Of a stretch of DNA of 64,000 nt, positions 56,364 to 64,000 are shown piece by piece. Under the pieces are notes generated by a model. The model was not told the origin of the DNA, searched no databases, and saw only the letters and a program-made list of their open reading frames with translations. This DNA is from Actinomycetota bacterium (GTDB lineage: Bacteria > Actinomycetota > Thermoleophilia > Gaiellales > F1-60-MAGs149), in NCBI GenBank assembly GCA_026392355.1, contig JAPLCF010000029.1:124001-188000 (forward strand), given 5' to 3'. Each line of letters opens with the position of its first letter. Within the stretch, counting starts at the first letter, position 1. The position numbers and the translations under genes are program-made.

Positions 56364-59003
56364 TCAGGCAGGCAGTTGCTCGGCCAGCGCCGCCAGGCCT
56401 GCCTCGAGCGCAGCGGGGATACCGCTTGCATCCTTGCCACCGGCCCGTGCCAGATTCGGCTTGCCGCCACCACCGCCACCCACGAGCGGCGCTGCGACCT
56501 TCATCACGGCGCCCGCGTCGGCACCGGCAGCCACGGCCTCGGGTGTCGCCGCGCAGATCAGCGCGACCTTGCCGGCGTTCTCGCCGATCAGCAGCACCAC
56601 GCTCGAGCCAAGCGCGCCACGCAGGTGGTCGGCCAGCTCGAGCAACGCATCGGGGGCGATCTCGCCCACGCCCGCGGCGACGAGCTTCACGCCACCGCGC
56701 TCCTGCGCCTGCGCCGCCAGCTCATCAACGGCCGCACCGCCGGCAGACCCGCCGCCGGCCTTCAACTGCTTCTCGAGCTCGCGCACCTTGGCCTGCAGCT
56801 CACGGACGGCCTCGGGCAGGCGCTCGGGGCCGACCTTAAGCGCCTTCGACGCCTCGTCGGCGGCGCGCTCGCGCTGGCGCAGCAGGTCGATCGCGACGCC
56901 ACTGGTGACCGCCTCGATGCGACGCACGCCCTGGCCGACGCTCGACTCCGAGACGATCCGCATCGGGCCGATCTCGGCCGTCGTGGCCACGTGCGTGCCG
57001 CCGCACAGCTCGCGCGAGAAGCCCTCGATCTCCACGACACGCACCACGTCGCCGTACTTCTCGCCGAACAGCATCATGGCGCCCAGCTCGCGTGCCTCGT
57101 CCTGCGAGGTCTCGAACGTAAAGACGCGATGCCCTTCGATGACGACGCGGTTGACGATGTCCTCGACGCGCGCCAACTCCTCGGGCGTCATCGGGGTCTC
57201 GTGCGAGAAGTCGAAGCGCAGCTTGTCGGGGCGCACCGAGGAGCCCTTCTGGCGGACGTGATCGCCGAGCACCTCCTGCAGCGCGCGGTGCAAGACGTGC
57301 GTACCGGTGTGGTTGGCCTGCGTCGGGCGGCGACTCGTCGTGTCGACGATCGCGCGCACCTCTTGGTTGTCCATCAGCTCGCCGTGCTCCATGACGACAA
57401 TCAGCGTCTGGTCCTTGTCGAAGCGGATCACGTCGACGATCGCGGCGCGGCCCGTGTCGGACTCGATGTGGCCGGCGTCGGAGACCTGGCCACCACCCTC
57501 GGGATAGAACGGCGACTCACGCAGCTTCACGGCGATGCGGCCATCGCCGACGTCGGTGAGGGCGCCGATGCGCGTGCGGATGTCGTTGTGGTCGTAGCCG
57601 ACGAACTCGGTCACGAACCCGGCCTCGCGCGCGAACGCGGCGACCTTGTCCATGTCGACACCGCCACCCTTGCCGGCCGCGCTACGGGCGCGCTGGCGCT
57701 GCGCCTCCATCAGCTCGGCAAAGCCAGCCTCATCAACAGAGAGATCCTGTTCGGCGACGAGCTCTTGCGTGAGCTCGAACGGGAAGCCATACGTGTCGTG
57801 CAAGAGGAAGGCGTCGGCGGCGGGCAGCGCGGTGCCGCCCTCGCTGCGCACGCGCGCGATGCGCTCCTCCAGCTGGTTCGTGCCGGTCTCGAGGGTGCGC
57901 AGAAAGCGCTCCTCCTCGCCACTGAGGATGCGGATCACGTCGTCGCGATTCTGCACGAGCTCGGGATAGACGTCGCCGAGCTGCGTGATCACGAGATCGG
58001 TGAGGCGCTCGAGGAACGTGCCCTGGATGCCGAGGCGATGGCCGTGCGAGACGGCGCGACGGATAACGCGTCGCAGGATGTATCCGCGCGACTCGTTGGC
58101 GGGCAGCACGCCGTCGGCGGCGAGGAACGTCATCGCACGGCCGTGGTCGGCCAGCACGCGCAGCGCCTTGGTGTGGATGCCGCCGGACTCGTACGAGGTA
58201 CCGGTCCAGTCTTCGATCGCGGCGATGATCGCCTTAAAGCCGTCGGTCTCGTAGACCGAGTGCACGCCCTGCTGGAGTGCGGCGACGCGCTCAACACCCG
58301 CGCCCGTGTCGACGCCCGTCTTGGGCAGCGGCGACAGCGAGCCGTCCTCGGCCTGGTCGTACTGCATGAACACGAGGTTCCAGAATTCGAGGAAGCGGTC
58401 GCAGTCGCAGCCGGGCTTGCAGCCGTCGGGGCCAGCGGCGCGGCCACAGCCATGCTCCGGGCCGCGGTCGTAGTAGAGCTCGCTGCACGGGCCGCACGGT
58501 CCGGTCGGACCGGCCTGCCAGAAGTTGTCTTTGCGGCCGAGACCGACGATGCGCTCGGCGGGCACGCCCTGGGCGAGCCACAAGTCGCGCGCCTCGTCGT
58601 CGCCCGGCACCTGGTCGTCGCCGGCGAAGACCGTGATCCACACCTTGTCGGTGTCCATCTGCCACGCACCACTGACGAGCGTCCAGGCAAACTCGATCGC
58701 GCCGGCCTTGAAGTAGTCGCCGAACGAGAAGTTGCCCATCATCTCGAAGAAGGTGAGATGGCGCGCGGTCTTACCGACCTCGTCGATGTCCGTCGTGCGG
58801 AAGCACTTCTGCACGCTCGTCAGGCGCGAGCCCGGCGGCGTGTCGAGACCGAGGAAGAACGGCTTGAACGGCTGCATGCCTGCGGTCGTCAGCAGGACAG
58901 ACGGATCGAGCGATGCGGGCACGAGGCTCGCCGAGGGCATGACGAGATGCCCGTTCTGCTCGAAGTGGTTCCGATAGGCGGCGCGGATTTCGTGAGCCAG
59001 CAT
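56364..59003 (-). CDS. alaS: alanyl-tRNA synthetase
   Basis: LAHEIRAAYRNHFEQNGHLVMPSASLVPASLDPSVLLTTAGMQPFKPFFLG...HTGTHVLHRALQEVLGDHVRQKGSSV...CGGTHVATTAEIG. Confidence 0.98.
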   Translation of the reverse strand: MLAHEIRAAYRNHFEQNGHLVMPSASLVPASLDPSVLLTTAGMQPFKPFFLGLDTPPGSRLTSVQKCFRTTDIDEVGKTARHLTFFEMMGNFSFGDYFKAGAIEFAWTLVSGAWQMDTDKVWITVFAGDDQVPGDDEARDLWLAQGVPAERIVGLGRKDNFWQAGPTGPCGPCSELYYDRGPEHGCGRAAGPDGCKPGCDCDRFLEFWNLVFMQYDQAEDGSLSPLPKTGVDTGAGVERVAALQQGVHSVYETDGFKAIIAAIEDWTGTSYESGGIHTKALRVLADHGRAMTFLAADGVLPANESRGYILRRVIRRAVSHGHRLGIQGTFLERLTDLVITQLGDVYPELVQNRDDVIRILSGEEERFLRTLETGTNQLEERIARVRSEGGTALPAADAFLLHDTYGFPFELTQELVAEQDLSVDEAGFAELMEAQRQRARSAAGKGGGVDMDKVAAFAREAGFVTEFVGYDHNDIRTRIGALTDVGDGRIAVKLRESPFYPEGGGQVSDAGHIESDTGRAAIVDVIRFDKDQTLIVVMEHGELMDNQEVRAIVDTTSRRPTQANHTGTHVLHRALQEVLGDHVRQKGSSVRPDKLRFDFSHETPMTPEELARVEDIVNRVVIEGHRVFTFETSQDEARELGAMMLFGEKYGDVVRVVEIEGFSRELCGGTHVATTAEIGPMRIVSESSVGQGVRRIEAVTSGVAIDLLRQRERAADEASKALKVGPERLPEAVRELQAKVRELEKQLKAGGGSAGGAAVDELAAQAQERGGVKLVAAGVGEIAPDALLELADHLRGALGSSVVLLIGENAGKVALICAATPEAVAAGADAGAVMKVAAPLVGGGGGGKPNLARAGGKDASGIPAALEAGLAALAEQLPA

Positions 59004-59035
59004 TGCCCCGGCAGGGTACGCGATGCCCCGCGGCC

Positions 59036-59127
59036 GGGGTTCAGGTTCGGAATGGGGTCAGACCCCAAACCGAACTTGACGATCGAGGTTCGGTTTGGGG
59101 TCTGACCCCATTCCGAACCTGAACCCC
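59036..59127. repeat. perfect 40-bp inverted repeat (hairpin) with GGGGTCAGACCCC core
   Basis: GGGGTTCAGGTTCGGAATGGGGTCAGACCCCAAACCGAAC - TTGACGATCGAG - exact reverse complement (59088-59127). Confidence 0.97.
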
Positions 59128-59131
59128 ACCG

Positions 59132-60526
59132 TCAGCCGGCGACGACGCCGGCGGCCACGATGCAGTCGCCGTCGTAGAGCGCAGCCACCTGGCCGGGTGC
59201 GACCTGGAAGGCGTCGCGGTCGAGCAGCAGGGTCGCCGTGCCATCGGCGTGTGCTTCGAACGCTGCGGGGATCGGCTCGGCGCGCACACGAAAGCTCGCA
59301 CCGACACGATCGCAGGGCACGCGCAGCCGCACGTCGCGCAGCTCGACCTCACGACGACCGAGGCGCTCGAGCGTGGCGACCACGACGGTGTTGGCAGGGG
59401 CATCGACCTTCAGCACGTGCAGGGCGTCGGTGCCGCGCGAGACGCCGAGGCCACGACGCTGGCCGGGCGTAAAGGCCACGGCGCCGTGGTGCGTGCCGAG
59501 TTCCACACCCTCCTCGTCGACGATCGGGCCAGGCACCAGCTCGACGCCCTGGCGCTCGAGGAATGGCGCCAGCTCGCCGCCGCCGAGAAAGCACACCTCC
59601 TGGCTCTCCGGTGTCTTCGCCGCGGCGAGGCCCTTCGTCTCGGCCTCGGCAACCACGTCGCGCTTGATGCGCTCGCCGAGCGGCAGCCGTACACGGGCGA
59701 GGATCGCCGGGTCAACGAGCGCGAGCATGGCCGACTGGTCCTTATCGGGGTCGGCGCCGCGCGCCACCAGCAGCGCACCGTCGCGCTCAACGAGCCGCGC
59801 GTAGTGGCCGGTGCGCCACTCGCTACAGCCGAGGCGTGAGGCGACGGCATCGATGGCATCGAAGCGGAAGGAGCCGTTGCAGGTCGCGCAGGGGTTAGGT
59901 GTCTCACCCGCGGCGTAGCCCGCCACGAACGGCTCGACGACCGCAGCGCGGAAGTCCTCGCGCAGGTCGAGCATGAAGTGCGGCATGCCCTTGGCGTGGC
60001 ACAGATCGCGCGCGGCGCGCACGGCGCTCGGGGCACAACAGGCGCGCTCAGGGTTCGGCGCCGACGGGTCGATCCAGAGCCGGAGCGTCAGCCCGACTGC
60101 CTCGTGCCCCTCCTCAACGGCACCGGTGAGCACCATCGCGGAGTCGACGCCACCGCTCATGGCAATACCCACGCGGTGCGAGTCGGCGGCCAGCGAGGCA
60201 CCGCGCACGACGGCGTCACCAAGCGCAGCGTGCAGCGCGTCCACGGCAGTGAGTGCGCACTCCGGCGAATCGATCGTCGTGCCGGCGAGCACGTCGGCAA
60301 GGCCAAGCCGTGCGGCGTCGAGCAGCTCTCTCCCCTCCGCCGCCTCGGCCAGCCACGCGGCGGCGGCGGTCGTGGAGGCGCAGGCATCGGCACCGAAACG
60401 CACCTCAGCGAGTCGCGCGCCTTCAAGGCGCAGGGTGAACCGCACGCGGTCGTCGCAGCGCCCGCCGCCGGCGCTGCCCGCGCCGTCGGGGAGCTCGATC
60501 GTGCCAGCGCGGGAGAGGTCGATCAT
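59132..60526 (-). CDS. mnmA: IscU/NifU-like domain fused to tRNA 2-thiouridine synthase MnmA
   Basis: N-term GGGRCDDRVRFTLRLEGARLAEVRFGADACAST...SPECALTAVDALHAAL; then VGIAMSGGVDSAMVLTGAVEEGHEAVGLTLRLW...ETPNPCATCNGSFRFD...SQEVCFLGGG. Confidence 0.93.
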   Translation of the reverse strand: MIDLSRAGTIELPDGAGSAGGGRCDDRVRFTLRLEGARLAEVRFGADACASTTAAAAWLAEAAEGRELLDAARLGLADVLAGTTIDSPECALTAVDALHAALGDAVVRGASLAADSHRVGIAMSGGVDSAMVLTGAVEEGHEAVGLTLRLWIDPSAPNPERACCAPSAVRAARDLCHAKGMPHFMLDLREDFRAAVVEPFVAGYAAGETPNPCATCNGSFRFDAIDAVASRLGCSEWRTGHYARLVERDGALLVARGADPDKDQSAMLALVDPAILARVRLPLGERIKRDVVAEAETKGLAAAKTPESQEVCFLGGGELAPFLERQGVELVPGPIVDEEGVELGTHHGAVAFTPGQRRGLGVSRGTDALHVLKVDAPANTVVVATLERLGRREVELRDVRLRVPCDRVGASFRVRAEPIPAAFEAHADGTATLLLDRDAFQVAPGQVAALYDGDCIVAAGVVAG

Positions 60527-61653
60527 GCCGAGGCCTCGCGTGCCGCATCGAGGCCCTGCTCGATCTCCGCCCAGGCGGCAACGAGCGCGTCGATCTCCTC
60601 GGGCGTCGTGGTCGGCCCGAGCGTCACGCGCACTGCACCGCGGGCGAAGGTCTGGTCGATGCCCATCGCGCCGAGCACGGGGTCGGGCTGCGGATCGCCA
60701 CTGGCACAGGCCGAGCCAGCCGAGACCGCGATGTCGCGCTCGTCGAGCAAACGCACGACGGTGTCGCCGCGGTAGGCCGTCAGCAGCAGCGCGTGTCCGG
60801 GCAGGCGCTGCGCAGCACCGCCCGCCACGGGCAGCGCGAGTCGCTGCTCAAGGTCGTCGCGCAGCGCGGCGCGGCGCTCGCGCTCGGCCGGCGCGTCGTC
60901 GCCCTGCCGAATGCGCAGCGCCTCGGCCAGTGCCACGGCGCCGGCGAGGTTCTCGGTGCCCGAGCGCAGGCCGCGCTCCTGGCCACCGCCATGATTGATC
61001 GGCTCGAGCGTGCGCACGCCAGGGCCCACGACGGCACCCACGCCACGCGGACCGCCGAGCTTGTGCGCCGCGACCGCCAGTGTGACGTCGCCTGGTAGCA
61101 GGCCGACATCGAGGTCCATGCCGGCCGCTGCCTGCACGGCATCGATGTGCAGCGGTACGTCGGAGTGCGCACAGATCGCGGCGGCCTCGGCCAGCGGCTG
61201 GATCACGCCGGTCACATTGCTCGCGGCCATCACACAGGCCAGCGCATCGCCCGGCCGCACGAGCTCGCCAAGGGCCATCACGTCGAGTTGCCCGTCGGCC
61301 AGCACGGGCGCAATCGCGACGGTCCACCCGCGCGCAGCGAGACTCTCGGCCGCACGCGTCACCGCGGGGTGCTCGAGCGCACTGATGACGATGCGGCCGG
61401 GCTCGCCCTGGCAGCGGCCCAGCACCGCGATGTTGTCGGCCTCGGTCCCGCCGCCGGTCAGGATCACGTCATCGGCCTGCGCACCAAGCGCGGCGGCGAT
61501 GCCGGCCCGCGCCTCATCAAGATCGGCGCGCGCCTGCCGCCCGAGCGCATGCGGCTCCGACGGATTGCCAAAGCGCCCCGTCAAAAACGGCAGCATCTTC
61601 GTAACCACCGCCGGATCCGGCGGCGACGTGGCAGCGTGGTCGAGGTAGATCAC
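60523..61653 (-). CDS. cysteine desulfurase (NifS/IscS family)
   Basis: MIYLDHAATSPPDPAVV...GNPSEPHALGRQARADLDEAR...ILTGGGTEADNIAV...DAVQAAAGMDLDV...AAHKLGGPRGVGAVVG...GSACASGDPQPDPVLGAMG. Confidence 0.96.
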   Translation of the reverse strand: MIYLDHAATSPPDPAVVTKMLPFLTGRFGNPSEPHALGRQARADLDEARAGIAAALGAQADDVILTGGGTEADNIAVLGRCQGEPGRIVISALEHPAVTRAAESLAARGWTVAIAPVLADGQLDVMALGELVRPGDALACVMAASNVTGVIQPLAEAAAICAHSDVPLHIDAVQAAAGMDLDVGLLPGDVTLAVAAHKLGGPRGVGAVVGPGVRTLEPINHGGGQERGLRSGTENLAGAVALAEALRIRQGDDAPAERERRAALRDDLEQRLALPVAGGAAQRLPGHALLLTAYRGDTVVRLLDERDIAVSAGSACASGDPQPDPVLGAMGIDQTFARGAVRVTLGPTTTPEEIDALVAAWAEIEQGLDAAREASA

Positions 61654-61709
61654 GCGTGAAGTGTCGCAGCGTTCAGGCCGTGTTTGGGGTCAGAACCATC
61701 CGGAGCCGC

Positions 61710-62003
61710 TTACTCCATCAGCCCGGTCGCCTCCATGGCGAGCAGCACGACCAACAGCGCGAACGGCAGCAGCGCGACGAACCCGACGATCGAGCGTTCG
61801 CCCTTGCGGACGATTGCGTACACCTCGACAAGACCACCGAACGCGATCAGCGCCCACGTGAACGCGAGCGGGTTGACGCCCTGATCGCGCGAATTCGTCG
61901 CGATCAGGATGACCAGCATCACGAACGCGATGGCGGTCAGGAGCGCGCCGATCGTGCCGCTGCGCGTGGTCGGGAGCACACGGTGTCGCTCGATCGCTGC
62001 CAT
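61710..62003 (-). CDS. small multi-TM membrane protein
   Basis: 97 aa with three or four hydrophobic segments (IGALLTAIAFVMLVILIA..., PLAFTWALIAFGGLVEVYAIV, IVGFVALLPFALLVVLLAM). Confidence 0.7.
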   Translation of the reverse strand: MAAIERHRVLPTTRSGTIGALLTAIAFVMLVILIATNSRDQGVNPLAFTWALIAFGGLVEVYAIVRKGERSIVGFVALLPFALLVVLLAMEATGLME

Positions 62004-62009
62004 GGCCTG

Positions 62010-62215
62010 ACGCTACCGCGCCCCTCAGAGCCGGCATCCGAAGATTCCCGCGCATGCCCCGCGGCAAGCCAACCGGGTGCAAGGTGCTTTCACCCGCCGC
62101 GCTCCGTGTCCCGTCGAACCTGCTTTATGCAGGTGGGTCCCCCGCTCGACGCGACCGGGTTGGGGTGGCGCCGGGACAGACAGGGTCCCATTGGTAGGAA
62201 CATCGGCTCGAGCGC
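62010..62215 (-). ncRNA. candidate structured RNA/riboswitch-like leader, class unassigned
   Basis: Minus strand GGTCGCGTCGAGCGGGGGACCCACCTGCATAAAGCAGGTTCGACGGGACACGGAGCGCGGCGGGTGAAAGCACCTTGCACCCGG...; nested stems GTCGA/TCGAC and CCTGC/GCAGG, intergenic. Confidence 0.4.
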
Positions 62216-62264
62216 AGATCATGGAGCGCAGCGGGATCAAGCAGTCGCAGCGTACAGGCAGCCG

Positions 62265-64000
62265 CTAGCCGGTGACGCTCAGCGCGCCCGACGGCGCCGC
62301 GAGCTTCGGTAGCGTCGCAAACTTGACGATGCGCTTGGTCACGCTCCCACGCTTGATGCTGATCGTGTAGCGCACCCGCAACGAGCCGTTGCGCAGGCGC
62401 GCCGTGGCGCGAGAGTTGAGCGGCACGGTCACCGCCACCGGGCCAGACTTGCGCACGCGACGCGAGGCTTGGCCCGCAGAAATCCAGCGCACCGCCCGGC
62501 TGCTGCGTGCGGTCTGCACATCGGAATACTCGACGCCGATGTTGAGCAGCTGGACCATCTGCTTGTCGGTCAGGGCCTGATTCTCGTTCGCAGCGGCGTA
62601 CGTTTGGATCACGAGATTGATGACGAAACACACGAGCTGGTCGCCCGCGCCGACGCTGCAGTTGTCGCCGCCAAGGTCTTGCACATCCGCATTCGGCACG
62701 TCGCTCTTGATCCAGGCGATGCGCCGCGCTTCCGTCGTCTTGCCGCTCGCTGTCGTCGCCTTCAGGCGAAACCAACGCTCGTCGGGTCCTTTGACCGGGA
62801 ACGAGCAGGCGTGGAGCACACTGGCGCCACTGGCCTCCTTGCCCCAACCGGTCGAGTTGGCTCCCGACGGCGTGCACTTCGACAGATCCACGACGGTTTC
62901 TGCGCCCATCTTCGACGATGCCTGGGACAGCGTGTAGCCGGTGATGGCGGAGCCGTCACAGGTCTTGGGCGTCTTCCACGTCACCTGTAGGCGGTCGCCG
63001 TAGCCCGACTTCGAGATGTCGAGGATGCCGAAGCTCCAGCCCGTACTCGAGCACGTAGGCGCCACGACAGCCGCAGCTGGCGCGGCCGGACAGGGGCTGG
63101 TTGCGTACGCGGAAAGCAGGAACGGGTAGCCATCGTTGACCGTCGAGCAGATGCCCCACGGCGTGGTGGTGGTCGAGGCCTGCCACCCAGAGGCGATCCC
63201 CCAACCCGCGGCGCTAAACGTGGTGATCGCTTGCAACTCTGCGGTGGACTTGCCGGTTCCGAAAAGACTCGTCGACTGGCCGGTCGTGCCGATGTCCCAA
63301 AACGATGCAGTCGCGGAGGTTGCCGCAGGGACGAAATCGCTTCCCACAAGACCACCGCCGGCGCTCGTGGCTGTGACCCTCCCCGTCGCAAAACTGCGCA
63401 CGAGCGTTGAGTCTTGGGCCGCGCCGGCAAGGCCACCGACATACGAGGTTCCCGTCACCGAACCGCGTGCGTACGAATCATTGATTGTGGCGCTCTGAAT
63501 GTATCCGACAAGTCCACCAACCGACTGTTGACCCGTCACGACGGCCGTCGAACTCGAGCCGGAAACAACTAGGGGGTCAGAAACGACCGTATAGCGATAC
63601 GTGTAGTTGTTAACGGCACCAATGAGTCCACCGGCGTATTCTCCGCCGGAGACCGTTGACGTTCCCGTGACGTGCACGTTACTGATTGTCGCGCCGCCGC
63701 GTACTGTTCCGGCAAGGACGCCGACGTGCGGCGAGCTTGTTGCAGAGATCCGTGCACTGGCGATTGTGAGGTTCTTCACGGTGCCGCTGTCGATCACGGC
63801 GAACAGGCCCGTGCCAGCGTACGACGGGTCAGCACTGATCGACAGCCCACTGATGGTGTGACCACCACCGTCATAGGTGCCGTAGAACGCGCCTTGACCG
63901 AGAATCGGACTCCAATTGCCCACAAGCGTGATGTCTGCCGTCTGCTTGAAGACCATCAGGTTGTCGGAAAACGTGCAGGCGCGAATGTTGTCGAGATCGG
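62265..64000 (-). CDS. large secreted/surface GLUG-repeat protein with fibronectin-like middle region, 5' truncated by window edge
   Basis: Frame stays open to the window edge; GLUG-type repeats (GVLAGTVRGGATISNVHVTG, GGLIGAVNNYTYRY, GGLVGYIQSATINDSYARGSVTGTSYVGGLAGAAQ) then Trp-containing beta-rich segments. Confidence 0.8.
   Translation of the reverse strand, partial: DLDNIRACTFSDNLMVFKQTADITLVGNWSPILGQGAFYGTYDGGGHTISGLSISADPSYAGTGLFAVIDSGTVKNLTIASARISATSSPHVGVLAGTVRGGATISNVHVTGTSTVSGGEYAGGLIGAVNNYTYRYTVVSDPLVVSGSSSTAVVTGQQSVGGLVGYIQSATINDSYARGSVTGTSYVGGLAGAAQDSTLVRSFATGRVTATSAGGGLVGSDFVPAATSATASFWDIGTTGQSTSLFGTGKSTAELQAITTFSAAGWGIASGWQASTTTTPWGICSTVNDGYPFLLSAYATSPCPAAPAAAVVAPTCSSTGWSFGILDISKSGYGDRLQVTWKTPKTCDGSAITGYTLSQASSKMGAETVVDLSKCTPSGANSTGWGKEASGASVLHACSFPVKGPDERWFRLKATTASGKTTEARRIAWIKSDVPNADVQDLGGDNCSVGAGDQLVCFVINLVIQTYAAANENQALTDKQMVQLLNIGVEYSDVQTARSSRAVRWISAGQASRRVRKSGPVAVTVPLNSRATARLRNGSLRVRYTISIKRGSVTKRIVKFATLPKLAAPSGALSVTG

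Noticed and set aside
56376-59105. 909-aa plus-strand ORF opposite alaS, and similar long antisense ORFs (e.g. 30838-33378, 6146-7741, 12771-14294, 39889-41481)
   Set aside because: High GC leaves antisense frames open; the translations are His/Arg/Asp/Ala-rich low-complexity strings with no family signature, while the opposite strand encodes clear conserved proteins.
63572-63581. Another GGGGTCAGA copy inside the GLUG gene as a family member
   Set aside because: Only a 9-mer without an inverted partner and within coding sequence; compatible with chance.

Overview
This is a 64 kb, very GC-rich, gene-dense bacterial chromosomal window, probably actinobacterial (Thermoleophilia-like is an inference only). 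About 55 genes can be supported, nearly all by protein-family recognition of the supplied ORF translations. No rRNA, tRNA or CRISPR was recognised. The left part (3.9-19.6 kb) is an accessory catabolic island: cupin, GMC oxidoreductase, DUF1330, HpaB-type monooxygenase, nitrilase, M29/NicX-like protein, alpha/beta hydrolase, acyl-CoA dehydrogenase, APC permease, FAH, VOC dioxygenase, acetoacetate-decarboxylase-like protein, ALDH and a GntR regulator. The rest is mostly housekeeping: PPDK and its regulatory protein, glyQS, recO, mutM, xerD, ald, pyrG, recN, nadK, tlyA, nusB, accC, efp, aro genes, an Fe3+ ABC transporter, mltG, alaS and mnmA/nifS. Main points for follow-up: (1) in-frame amber codons interrupting pyrG and a DUF1330 gene; (2) an IscU/NifU-like scaffold domain fused to MnmA next to a cysteine desulfurase; (3) a BCCP fused to a carboxyltransferase-like domain that has lost its metal-ligand motifs; (4) four palindromes of one consensus, spaced 37-46-37 bp, partly encoding the N-terminus of recX; (5) a matching 19-bp operator in two divergent promoters of the catabolic island; (6) dispersed GGGGTCAGACCCC-core inverted repeats, one a perfect 40-bp hairpin; (7) paired iron-regulator-like operators at the Fe transporter; (8) two unassigned intergenic regions with strong RNA-like secondary structure. 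All family calls are from reading; no database searches were run.
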